64,000 nt of DNA from Geomonas oryzisoli (lineage in GTDB: Bacteria > Desulfobacterota > Desulfuromonadia > Geobacterales > Geobacteraceae): the NCBI RefSeq assembly GCF_018986915.1, contig NZ_CP076723.1, positions 2,513,501 through 2,577,500 on the forward strand, written 5' to 3'. Of this stretch, positions 26,603-37,514 are shown in pieces (position 1 is the stretch's first letter; every line of letters begins with the position of its first letter). The position numbers and the translations under genes were made by a program. The notes beneath the pieces are model-generated. The model saw only the letters and a list, made by a program, of their open reading frames with translations, searched no databases and was not told the origin of the DNA.

Positions 26603-26636
26603 AACGGGGCGCTGAGTATATTCCCAGCGCCCCGTT
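26603..26636 (+). terminator. Rho-independent-like terminator after ltaE
   Basis: A 12 bp perfect stem, AACGGGGCGCTG with CAGCGCCCCGTT (26603-26614 and 26625-26636), 60 bases after the ltaE stop. The T tract is poor (TCGTGTTA). Confidence 0.65.
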
Positions 26637-26711
26637 CGTGTTACCCCCGCCACCTAGATTGCCGGAGCTCCAACGCCCCCTTAACGGATCAACCTGCAAC
26701 CTCGCCAACAA

Positions 26712-26890
26712 GCCTGCAACTTCAAGGCTCCAAATTGTCACTTCAACGCTCCAAGTGCAACTTACAGGCTCCAAATTGACACTTCAACGCTCCAAGTGAA
26801 ACTTCAACGCTCCAAGTGAAACTTTCAGGCTCCAAAATTGACACTCCAACGCTCTAAGTGAAATTTCCATGCTCCAAGTTACAACTTCAA
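26712..26890. repeat. Degenerate tandem array of 19-23 base units (CTTCAACGCTCCAAGTGAAA type)
   Basis: About nine units share the pattern acttcaacgctccaagtg or aggctccaaattgac, alternating in places between two subtypes. The units drift at single positions. The array is non-coding on both strands as far as can be judged. Confidence 0.75.
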
Positions 26891-26936
26891 GGGTCGAACC
26901 TGCAACTTCGCCCCCAAAAGGACATTCGGACTCCCT

Positions 26937-27728
26937 TTATCTCCACTCCATATCCAGTTGGTGCGCGGCGGTGAAGTAACTCCGGTAGCCTTGCAGCACG
27001 ATAAGATAAGCGGTAATGGCAACGGCACCGGTGATGGCGCACATGATGGCGACCTGGTAACGGACGGCAACCATCGGCTCGGTGCCGGAGAGGATCTGCC
27101 CGGTCATCATCCCGGGAAGAGAAACGATACCCATGGCCGCCATGGTATTGGCGGTCGGCATGATGGCGGCACGGAAGGCGTTCCGTAGCGCAGGTTTCGC
27201 GGCCTGTCGAGCACTTGCCCCCAAACAGAGTGCGGTTTCTATCTCCTCGCGCCGCTCCCGCATCTCCGCTCCCAGGCGCTCGGCAGCAAGGCTCGCGCCG
27301 TTCATGGAGTTGCCGATGATCATACCCGCCAACGGAATCAGGTAACGGGGATCGTACCAGGGGGAATAGTGTACCACCAGCGAGCAGAAGACGAAGGTAA
27401 CGCCTCCGCAACCGATCAAGAGAGCCGTCCCCACCACCTGGTAGAAACGCGGCATCTTCCGCTTGATGCGGGAACCGATCACCTGCAGCGAAAAGCCCCC
27501 CATGACCAGCAGGATGGCCAACACCGGCAAGGGGTGCTGGACGGCAAAGATGAAATGAAGCAGATAGCCCACCGCCAACAGTTGGAACACCATCCGCAGC
27601 GAAGCCCAAAACATCTGCCCTTCCTGGCCGATGCGCTTCAGTTTCGCAAGCCCGATCGCGAGCAGCACCAGGCTGTAAGCCACCACGAGATCGAGGATAC
27701 CCAGATTCACTAAACCCTGATTATCCAT
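26937..27728 (-). CDS. fetB: Iron export ABC transporter permease FetB (UPF0014)
   Basis: The 263-residue membrane protein has about six to seven helices and the UPF0014 hallmarks: GMIIGNSMNGASLAAERL and SLPGMMTGQILSGTEPMVAVRYQ. With FetA it forms an exporter linked to iron homeostasis and peroxide resistance in E. coli. It directly abuts fetA (zero gap) and has GGAGGGG before its ATG. Confidence 0.9.
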   Translation of the reverse strand: MDNQGLVNLGILDLVVAYSLVLLAIGLAKLKRIGQEGQMFWASLRMVFQLLAVGYLLHFIFAVQHPLPVLAILLVMGGFSLQVIGSRIKRKMPRFYQVVGTALLIGCGGVTFVFCSLVVHYSPWYDPRYLIPLAGMIIGNSMNGASLAAERLGAEMRERREEIETALCLGASARQAAKPALRNAFRAAIMPTANTMAAMGIVSLPGMMTGQILSGTEPMVAVRYQVAIMCAITGAVAITAYLIVLQGYRSYFTAAHQLDMEWR

Positions 27729-28496
27729 CTACCCCTCCTGCCCTGAAGGCTCCGACAGGAACGTCTTCAGCTCTCTGGTCGCCGGGTGAGTCAGCAACTC
27801 GGCAGCCCTCCCCTGCTCCAGAATCCTGCCTGCTTCCAGGTAGAAGCAGTAATCGGCAACCTTTTCCGTCAGGCGCAGGTCATGAGTCACCATGATCATG
27901 GTGAGGTTCCTGCCGTGGCAGATCTCGCGCAGGGTTGCGGTTAGTTCGTCTGAAGTCCTGCGGTCCAGCGCGCTGGTCGGTTCGTCCAAAAGTAGCACCT
28001 GGGGCTTGGTTATCAGAGCCCGGGCCACGCCCACCCGCTGCTGCTGCCCCAGCGACAGGGAGCGTGAGTCCCGTTCCAATAGGTCCCGGTCCAGCCGCGC
28101 CAGTGTCAGCACCTCGGTTACCTCCGTGCTTTGTGCTGCGGGAGGATCCTGGTGCCGGTAGCGGAATGGCATCTGCAGGTTGTCGAGCACCGTCCCTTCG
28201 AACATGAACGGCTTCTGCGGCACCAGCGCCACCATGCGGCGCAACTTAAGCGGATCCATGGTGGCGATGTCAGTGCCCCCGATAGTGATCCGCCCTTCGC
28301 TTGGATCCGTGAGCCGGTTGATCAGGCGGATCAGCGTACTCTTGCCGCCCCCGGACGGCCCGATAATGGCAGTTATCTCCCCCGCCTTGGCAGAGAAGGA
28401 AATGCCGTCCAGCAACTCGACGGCCGCCCCATCAGCACTGCGTCCTAAAAAGGAAACTGTGTCGACGGTGACCATGTCTGTATGGGGTCCACTCAA
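27729..28496 (-). CDS. fetA: Iron export ABC transporter ATP-binding protein FetA
   Basis: The 255-residue ATPase has Walker A GPSGGGKS, signature LSLGQQQRVGVARAL and Walker [13 protein letters not shown]. The start is a TTG at 28496 with GGAGAGG seven bases upstream; an ATG at 28475 lacks a ribosome site. It lies 21 bases after recG and abuts fetB, so the pair may ride on the recG transcript. Confidence 0.88.
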   Translation of the reverse strand: MSGPHTDMVTVDTVSFLGRSADGAAVELLDGISFSAKAGEITAIIGPSGGGKSTLIRLINRLTDPSEGRITIGGTDIATMDPLKLRRMVALVPQKPFMFEGTVLDNLQMPFRYRHQDPPAAQSTEVTEVLTLARLDRDLLERDSRSLSLGQQQRVGVARALITKPQVLLLDEPTSALDRRTSDELTATLREICHGRNLTMIMVTHDLRLTEKVADYCFYLEAGRILEQGRAAELLTHPATRELKTFLSEPSGQEG

Positions 28497-28517
28497 AGCT
28501 TAACCTCTCCGTCTTTC

Positions 28518-30830
28518 TCACCCGATTGAAGCGAGCTCCAGCCTCCCGCCCCAACGCAGCATCAACTCTCCACGCAGCCTTTCATGACCCGACTGGTTCA
28601 GTTCCGGATCCTTCTCGACCAGGGCAAAGGCATCCTTTCTTGCCTGCTCCAAGACGCCGCCGTCGCGCAGGATGTCGGCGACGCGCAACTCCGGCATGCC
28701 AGCCTGACGGGTGCCCAGAAAATCACCGGGACCTCTGATTTGCAGATCGGCCTCGGCGATAACGAAGCCGTCGGAGCTTTTCACCATCACCTCCAGCCGC
28801 TTCTGACCATCCTCCGAGAGCTTGTCGCCCGCCAGCAGGAGACAGCGGGAACGTTCGCTGCCGCGCCCTACCCTGCCGCGCAACTGGTGCAACTGCGAGA
28901 GCCCGAAACGCTCGGCGTGCTCGATCACCATCACCGTCGCATTAGGGACGTCGATGCCCACCTCGATGACGGTGGTCGATACCAGGATATCGGTGTCACC
29001 CGCCTTGAATCCCTTCATGACCGCTTCCTTCTCGGCGGCGCTCATCCTGCCGTGCAATACGGCCACGCACAGGTCCGGGAACACGTCCTGGGCCAGATGC
29101 TCGGCCATCTGCACCGCGGCCTTCAGGTCGATCTTCTCGGACTCCTCGACCAGCGGATAGATTACGTAGGCCTGCCTCCCCTTACCCACCTCCTCGCGCA
29201 CCAGCGAGTAGACCTCGAGGCGGCGGGACTCGCGCACCATGCGGGTTTCGATGGGCGTCCGCCCCGGCGGCAGTTCGTCGATCACTGACAAAGAGAGATC
29301 GCCAAAAACGGTCATGGAAAGGGTCCGCGGAATCGGGGTCGCCGTCATGACCAGGATGTCCGGGTTACTTCCCTTCTTCTTCAGGAGCGCGCGCTGCACA
29401 ACGCCGAAGCGGTGCTGCTCGTCGATGATCCCCAGCCCCAGTCGGTGGAATTCGACCTTGTCCTGGATCATGGCGTGGGTACCGACCACGATGCGGGTCT
29501 CACCGGAGGCGATCCTCTCCAGTGTGTCGTTCTTACCCTTGATGCTGGCGGTGAGAAGCGCCACCGTGATGCCGAGCTTTTCGCAGTAGCCGTGGATGTT
29601 CAGATAGTGCTGCTCTGCCAGCAGTTCCGTCGGGGCCATGATGGCGACCTGATAGTCATTCTCCACGCAGATGAGCGCGGCCATGAGGGCCACCAGCGTC
29701 TTCCCGCAGCCGACGTCCCCCTGCACCAGACGGTGCATCGGGTGCGGCGCGATCATGTCCTCCTTAATCTCGGAGAGGACGCGCTTCTGTGCGCCGGTCA
29801 GGCTGAAAGGAAGTAGCTTCAGCAGTTCCTTGGTGTAGCGATGGGTAACGTGGAAGCTGATGCCGTCCTCGAGCGCAATGCCGCGCTTTTTCATGGCGAG
29901 CCCCAGTTGCAGGAAGAACAGCTCGTCAAAGGCAAGTGAACGGTGTGCCGCGGAGCGCCCGCTGTTGAGATCGGCGATCGAACAGGAAGGATCGGGCTGG
30001 TGCGCTTCCCTGAGCGCAACCGGGAGGCTCAAGAGGCGGTGCCGATGTAAAAGCTCCTCCGGGAGCGCCTCCTTCACGTAGCGGCTGTAGCGGGGCACGG
30101 TGTCGCGCATGATGCGGCGCATCACCTTCTGGCTCACTCCCTCGGTCAGCGGGTACACGGGAAGAATCCGGCCGAAGTTTTCAGGATCGCGCGCCATGAC
30201 CTCTTCGATCCCCTCCCCCTCGCCGGCCCATTCCACCTCGGGGTGGTGCATCTCGCGCTGGAAGCCGAACTGGGCGACATCCCCGATGAAGATGCCGCGC
30301 CTACCGGCATAGAATTGCTTCTTGAGGAAGTTGGGATGGAAGTTGAACCACTTGAGCGGCAGGCTGCCGCTTTCGTCCCTGACGATGGCCTCGAAGTAGC
30401 GCCGTCCGCCCTTGGTGACCTGCGCCTCGGCGGAGACCACGGTAGCGAAGAACGCCTCGGAGTTGCCCGGTCGCAGTTCCGATATGCGCTTCAGCTGGCG
30501 CCGGTCCTCGTAGCGGTTTGGGAGGATGTAGAGCGCATCCTCGACCGTTGTGATCCCCTTTTTGGCGAATATCTCGGCGAGCTTGGGCCCCACCCCCTTG
30601 ATGACGGTCATCGGGGTCTTCAGTTCCTCGGGGACGGCAACGACGTTGGCTGATGCGGGCTTAACAGTTGTAACAGGCTTGGCGGGTTTAGAAGGGACGT
30701 GTCTGGAAACGCGGAGGGCGCCGTCGACAACCTCGACGCTGACCTGGTCGCCGGGAGCGAGCTGCAGGGATTCCCTGAGCTGTTCCGGAAGCTTGAGCGA
30801 CCCGTCTGGCGCGAGCGTTATGATCGGCAT
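28518..30830 (-). CDS. recG: ATP-dependent DNA helicase RecG with N-terminal AbrB/SpoVT-like domain
   Basis: The 770-residue protein remodels stalled forks and Holliday junctions. Residues about 74-110 (VIKGVGPKLAEIFAKKGI, then LPNRYEDRR) open the RecG wedge region; the helicase core has Walker A GDVGCGKT (371-378), DEQHRFG, TATPIPRT and QLRGRVGRG. It is longer than usual (about 690) because residues 1-43 form an AbrB/SpoVT-like swapped-hairpin (SLKLPEQLRESLQLAPGDQV, then VDGALRVSR), followed by an Ala/Pro/Val-rich linker. The ATG at 30830 lacks a Shine-Dalgarno and touches the T tract of the upstream terminator, so expression control is unusual. Confidence 0.93.
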   Translation of the reverse strand: MPIITLAPDGSLKLPEQLRESLQLAPGDQVSVEVVDGALRVSRHVPSKPAKPVTTVKPASANVVAVPEELKTPMTVIKGVGPKLAEIFAKKGITTVEDALYILPNRYEDRRQLKRISELRPGNSEAFFATVVSAEAQVTKGGRRYFEAIVRDESGSLPLKWFNFHPNFLKKQFYAGRRGIFIGDVAQFGFQREMHHPEVEWAGEGEGIEEVMARDPENFGRILPVYPLTEGVSQKVMRRIMRDTVPRYSRYVKEALPEELLHRHRLLSLPVALREAHQPDPSCSIADLNSGRSAAHRSLAFDELFFLQLGLAMKKRGIALEDGISFHVTHRYTKELLKLLPFSLTGAQKRVLSEIKEDMIAPHPMHRLVQGDVGCGKTLVALMAALICVENDYQVAIMAPTELLAEQHYLNIHGYCEKLGITVALLTASIKGKNDTLERIASGETRIVVGTHAMIQDKVEFHRLGLGIIDEQHRFGVVQRALLKKKGSNPDILVMTATPIPRTLSMTVFGDLSLSVIDELPPGRTPIETRMVRESRRLEVYSLVREEVGKGRQAYVIYPLVEESEKIDLKAAVQMAEHLAQDVFPDLCVAVLHGRMSAAEKEAVMKGFKAGDTDILVSTTVIEVGIDVPNATVMVIEHAERFGLSQLHQLRGRVGRGSERSRCLLLAGDKLSEDGQKRLEVMVKSSDGFVIAEADLQIRGPGDFLGTRQAGMPELRVADILRDGGVLEQARKDAFALVEKDPELNQSGHERLRGELMLRWGGRLELASIG

Positions 30831-30870
30831 GGGAGGAAAAGAAAGGCGCCCGGAGCTAGCTCCGGGCGCC
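30831..30870 (-). terminator. Terminator after the DUF1858 gene, abutting the recG start
   Basis: A perfect 26-base palindrome (GGCGCCCGGAGC and its complement, 30845-30870) is followed on the minus strand by TTTCTTTTCC, and the recG ATG comes immediately after. It would stop most transcripts of the pyrimidine run before recG. Confidence 0.8.
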
Positions 30871-30878
30871 GGTCGTGG

Positions 30879-31076
30879 TTATTCGAAGATCTTGTTGAGG
30901 TCGGCGACGATGTCGTCCACGCTGATGCCGTGGGCGGCGCAGCCCTGCTCGAGGGACTCGTTCTGAGCACCCATGCAGCCGATGCAGCCGAGGTTGTATT
31001 TAGCGAGCACCTTGACGACGTCCGGGTGCATCCTCATCACTGCGGCAAAAGTCATGTCCTTGGTTACCTGAGCCAT
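30879..31076 (-). CDS. DUF1858 domain-containing protein
   Basis: The 65-residue protein is a single DUF1858 domain: a short helical domain (TFAAVMRMHPDVVKVLAKYNLGC) with a CIGCMG motif. The two Cys two residues apart suggest a redox disulfide or metal-binding site; the family is often found near hybrid-cluster or electron-transfer proteins. The start at 31076 has CCAGGAGGAT upstream. It lies 64 bases after greA and is followed by a strong terminator. A paralogue is at 44643. Function unknown. Confidence 0.85.
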   Translation of the reverse strand: MAQVTKDMTFAAVMRMHPDVVKVLAKYNLGCIGCMGAQNESLEQGCAAHGISVDDIVADLNKIFE

Positions 31077-31140
31077 GTAAATCCTCCTGGTCACGCGCTG
31101 GCGCGCATGTTGGTTGTGGTGCGAAACGTGGGTGCTGCTG

Positions 31141-31617
31141 TTATTCGTAGCGAATCTCGATGATCTCGTATTCCTTCATACCGGAAGGAACACTGACGCG
31201 GACGGTGTCGTCCAGCTTGTGCCCGATCAGCGCCTTGCCCACCGGCGAGGTGCAGGAGATCTTGCCCAGCTTGATGTCGGCCTCGTCCTCACCGACGATT
31301 TTGTAGGTGATCTCTTCTTCGGTCGCGGTGTCGTACACGGTGATGGTGGCGCCAAAGACCACCTTGTCCGGCTTCAGGTTGGAGAGGTCGACCACGTAGG
31401 CCCTCGCCAGTTTGTCCTGCAGCTCCAGTATGCGCCCCTCGATGAAACCCTGACGGTTCTTGGCCGCATCGTACTCCGCATTTTCGGAAAGGTCGCCGTG
31501 CGCCCTGGCCTCTGCAATATCCTGGATCACCTTGGGGCGTTCTTCCTTAATCAGGCGTTTAAGGTCCTCCTGGAGGGCCTCGTAACTCTCCTTGGTCAAT
31601 GGAACTGTCTGAGACAT
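31141..31617 (-). CDS. greA: Transcription elongation factor GreA
   Basis: The 158-residue protein has the N-terminal coiled coil with RPKVIQDIAEARAHGDLSEN, whose acidic tip enters the polymerase secondary channel to stimulate transcript cleavage, and the C-terminal FKBP-like domain (SPVGKALIGHKLDDTVRV). It follows carB by 106 bases with the same direction, an arrangement common in this lineage. Confidence 0.95.
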   Translation of the reverse strand: MSQTVPLTKESYEALQEDLKRLIKEERPKVIQDIAEARAHGDLSENAEYDAAKNRQGFIEGRILELQDKLARAYVVDLSNLKPDKVVFGATITVYDTATEEEITYKIVGEDEADIKLGKISCTSPVGKALIGHKLDDTVRVSVPSGMKEYEIIEIRYE

Positions 31618-31644
31618 CGCTATTTGCTCCTTGATGAACTTATA

Positions 31645-31664
31645 GGGGGGCCTGGAGGCCCCCC
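31645..31664 (-). terminator. GC stem-loop between carB and greA
   Basis: GGGGGGCCT and AGGCCCCCC pair around two bases. No T tract follows, so it may be an mRNA-stabilising element rather than a full terminator. Confidence 0.4.
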
Positions 31665-31689
31665 GCTGTGCTGCATGTGCTGGATTTGG

Positions 31690-31716
31690 AAAGGGAGCGC
31701 CTTGTGCGGCGCTCCC
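31690..31716 (-). terminator. Stem-loop just after carB
   Basis: GGGAGCGCC and GGCGCTCCC (31693-31716) pair around six bases and are followed by TTTCC on the minus strand, 8 bases after the carB stop. A weak terminator or attenuator. Confidence 0.55.
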
Positions 31717-31723
31717 CGGTCGG

Positions 31724-34969
<3,246 letters not shown>

Positions 34970-34990
34970 TTAAATCTCCCTCTTAATCTA

Positions 34991-35112
34991 AAAACGTTCA
35001 ACGTTCAACGTTCAACGTTCTGCGTTATGTCACTTCGAATGTAGGTCAGCGCCGCTTGTGCCAACAGACCGGGGCAAGATTGGTTTTAACGTCGAACGTT
35101 GAACGTTGAACG
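34991..35112. repeat. Inverted-arm repeat, family D (CGTTCAA units), copy 1
   Basis: A left arm of three to four 7-base CGTTCAA units (34995-35020) and an inverted right arm (AACGTCGAACGTTGAACGTT; 35088-35112) flank a unique core of about 70 bases, filling the gap between carB and the radical SAM gene. Confidence 0.8.
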
Positions 35113-35116
35113 GGGT

Positions 35117-36028
35117 TCACTCCGGTTCTTCCTGCACCCAGCCGTTTTCCAGCTCCAGCTCTTCCAGCGCCTCGACTGCCTCGGCGTACTCTTCGCTGGT
35201 GATCCTTCTTTCTATCCCGGGCGTCTGCGCCGCCGCGTGGGCGGGGAAATACTGGCTCATCAAGGCGATGTGCGTTTCCGTCCCCAGGTTCTCCGCGATC
35301 CAGGCCAGCGTCTCGGGAGTCCCCGCCTGCCCCAGCGGCAACACCAGGTGGCGCACGATCAGGCCGTGTACAGCGATGCCGTCCTCGTCACATTCCAGAT
35401 GCCCCACCTGCCTGAGCATCTCGGGCAGGGCCCGCCGGTTCACCTCGGTGTAACCCTTGGCGCCGGAGAGCTTTACAGCTACTTCATTGCAGCAGTACTT
35501 CATGTCCGGCAGGTAGATGTCCACAACTCCGTCCAGCAGGGCCAAAGTTTCCAGGCTCTCGTAGCCGCTCGTGTTCCACACGATCGGAATCCGGAAGCCC
35601 TTGCGTATGGCAAGGTAGAGCGCAGCCAGGATCTGCGGCGTGAAGTGGGTCGGCGTGACGAAGTTTATGTTGTGCACGCCCTTCTTCTGCAGCCCCACCA
35701 TCTTGTCGGCCAACTGCCCCACGTTCAGGTCGGTGCCGTTTCTCAACTGACTGATCGGGAAGTTCTGGCAGAACTTGCAGTTCAGCGTGCAGCCCGACAG
35801 GAAGATGGTGCCGGAGCCTTTGGTGCCGGAGATGGGCGGCTCCTCGCCGCGGTGCACGTTGGCCGAGGCGATGCGCACCTCTTTGCCGCTTTCGCACAGC
35901 CCCGTCTCTCCCTGCAGGCGGTTCACACCGCAGGCATGGGGACAGAGGTCGCAGGCGGCCAGGCGGGCGTAGGCCATCTTGATGCGCCGGGACAGCTCGC
36001 CGTTTTCATAAAGCTCTAAATATTTCAT
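35117..36028 (-). CDS. Radical SAM protein (PflA-like, COG1313 family)
   Basis: The 303-residue protein has the radical SAM cluster motif CTLNCKFCQ (CxxxCxxC) near residue 85, preceded by a second Cys set (CDLCPHACGVNRLQGETGLC, about 27-46) that probably binds another Fe-S cluster or metal. It belongs to the PflX/COG1313 group of uncharacterised activase-like enzymes. The ATG at 36028 is used; a TTG just before it is in frame. It lies between carA and carB, an odd place for a radical enzyme; a link to pyrimidine synthesis is not established. Confidence 0.88.
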   Translation of the reverse strand: MKYLELYENGELSRRIKMAYARLAACDLCPHACGVNRLQGETGLCESGKEVRIASANVHRGEEPPISGTKGSGTIFLSGCTLNCKFCQNFPISQLRNGTDLNVGQLADKMVGLQKKGVHNINFVTPTHFTPQILAALYLAIRKGFRIPIVWNTSGYESLETLALLDGVVDIYLPDMKYCCNEVAVKLSGAKGYTEVNRRALPEMLRQVGHLECDEDGIAVHGLIVRHLVLPLGQAGTPETLAWIAENLGTETHIALMSQYFPAHAAAQTPGIERRITSEEYAEAVEALEELELENGWVQEEPE

Positions 36029-36067
36029 CAACCTACTGCAGCTTCCTTCAACTAGTGACCAAACCTC

Positions 36068-36207
36068 TTCCCCCTCCCTAACCCTCCCCCTCCGGGGGAG
36101 GGGACTGTTGCGCGGGCGTCAGCTGTTCCTCCACCTGAGGGACGGGAACTGCTGCGCAGGCGTCCACTACTCCTCCCCCCGGAGGGGGGAGGCTGGGAGG
36201 GGGGGAA
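36068..36207. repeat. GC-rich inverted repeat, family A, copy 5 (extended)
   Basis: CCTCCCCCTCCGGGGGAGGG and TCCTCCCCCCGGAGGGGGGA blocks flank a longer core that itself holds two TGCGC-GGGCGTC-type repeats. It fills the gap between the radical SAM gene and carA. Confidence 0.75.
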
Positions 36208-36214
36208 AGTTTTA

Positions 36215-37339
36215 CTATGCCTTATGCTTCTCCATCATCTCCACGAACCTGTTGAACAGGTAGTGCGAGTCGTGCGGCCCGGGGGACGCCTCGGGGTGAT
36301 GCTGCACCGAGAAGATGGGGAGCGTCTTGTGCGCCATTCCCTCGACGGTCTGGTCGTTCAGGTTCTCGTGAGCGAGACCGGCCACGTTGGAGAGCGACAG
36401 GATGTCGACAGAGAAGCCGTGGTTCTGGGCGGTGATCTCCACCTTCTTGGTGGCGATGTCCATGACCGGCAGGTTGGAGCCGTGGTTGCCGAACTTCAGC
36501 TTGATGGTGCGGCCGCCCAGGGCAAGGCCCAGGAGCTGGTGCCCGAGGCAGATGCCGAAGATCGGCTTCTTGCCCACGAACTTCTTGATGTTCTCGATGA
36601 CTTCCTTCATCGGCTCCGGGTCGCCCGGGCCGTTGGAGAGGAAGATGCCGTCCGGGTTCATGGCGAGAGCCGATTCGGCCGGGAACGTGGCCGGGACGAC
36701 GGTCACGTCGCAGCCGGCGGAAACCAGGCAGCGCAGGATGTTCAGCTTGATGCCGAAGTCGTAGGCGACCACCTTGTACTTGAGATCCCTCTTGTCGACT
36801 TCCGGGTAGCCGGTCTGCAGGTCCCACAGCCCCTGGGTCCAGTGATAGGGGGCGGAGCAGGTGACGCCGGTGGCGAGGTCCAGGCCGCTCATGGACGGGA
36901 TGGCGCGTGCCTTTTTCACCAGGCTCTCCGGATCGAAGTCGATGGTGGAGATGATGCCGTTCTGGGCGCCCTTGTCGCGCAGGTGCCGGGTCAGGGCGCG
37001 GGTGTCTATCCCCTGGATGCCCACGACGCCGTTCTCTTTCAGGTAAGCGTCCAGGCTCATGGTGGCGCGGTAGTTGGAGTAGCAGTCGAGGTACTCCCGG
37101 ACGATGAAGCCGGAGAGGTAGAGCTGGTTGCTCTCGATGTCCTCCGGGTTTATCCCGGTGTTCCCGATCTGGGTGTAGGTCATGGTCACCATCTGCCCCT
37201 TGTACGAGGGGTCGGTGAGCACTTCCTGGTAGCCCGACATGGCGGTGTTGAACACCACCTCGCCGCTGGTTTCGCCCGTTGCGCCGAAGGCCTTCCCTTT
37301 GAAAATCCGGCCGTCCGCCAGAGCAAGCACTGCTTTCAT
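36215..37339 (-). CDS. carA: Carbamoyl-phosphate synthase small subunit
   Basis: The 374-residue protein has the N-terminal CPSase small-chain domain (KGKAFGATGETSGEVVFNTA) and a class I glutamine amidotransferase domain with nucleophile Cys in FGICLGHQLLGLALGG and the His-Glu pair in QHHPEASPGPHDS. It hydrolyses glutamine and channels ammonia to CarB. Confidence 0.96.
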   Translation of the reverse strand: MKAVLALADGRIFKGKAFGATGETSGEVVFNTAMSGYQEVLTDPSYKGQMVTMTYTQIGNTGINPEDIESNQLYLSGFIVREYLDCYSNYRATMSLDAYLKENGVVGIQGIDTRALTRHLRDKGAQNGIISTIDFDPESLVKKARAIPSMSGLDLATGVTCSAPYHWTQGLWDLQTGYPEVDKRDLKYKVVAYDFGIKLNILRCLVSAGCDVTVVPATFPAESALAMNPDGIFLSNGPGDPEPMKEVIENIKKFVGKKPIFGICLGHQLLGLALGGRTIKLKFGNHGSNLPVMDIATKKVEITAQNHGFSVDILSLSNVAGLAHENLNDQTVEGMAHKTLPIFSVQHHPEASPGPHDSHYLFNRFVEMMEKHKA

Positions 37340-37420
37340 GTATCTTCTCCCGAATCCGTTATATTTCTGCCGCGCGTCACGCGCGTATCACTCTCTCGTT
37401 ACCAATGCCCGGCGTTACGT

Positions 37421-37512
37421 TCCCGCCCCCGGAGGGGGAGGGACAGGGAGGGGGAGCGAAGCGTCTCGTTACAAGCATCCCCCACCCGACCTCCCCCCTC
37501 CAGGGGGAGGAG
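37421..37512. repeat. GC-rich inverted repeat, family A, copy 6
   Basis: CCCGCCCCCGGAGGGGGAGG and CCTCCCCCCTCCAGGGGGAG blocks flank a 30-base core in the gap between carA and pyrC, ending just before the pyrC stop. Confidence 0.8.
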
Positions 37513-37514
37513 TA

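Larger units (their letters stand above)
26544..26936. other. Intergenic region between ltaE and fetB
   Basis: This 393 bp gap holds a fragment of a family I-type repeat (26545-26587), the ltaE terminator (26603-26636) and a degenerate tandem array (26712-26890). No gene is seen. Confidence 0.6.

Noticed and set aside
26712-26890. Possible CRISPR array after ltaE
   Set aside because: Units of 19-23 bases follow each other directly with no unique spacers, so it is a degenerate tandem repeat.
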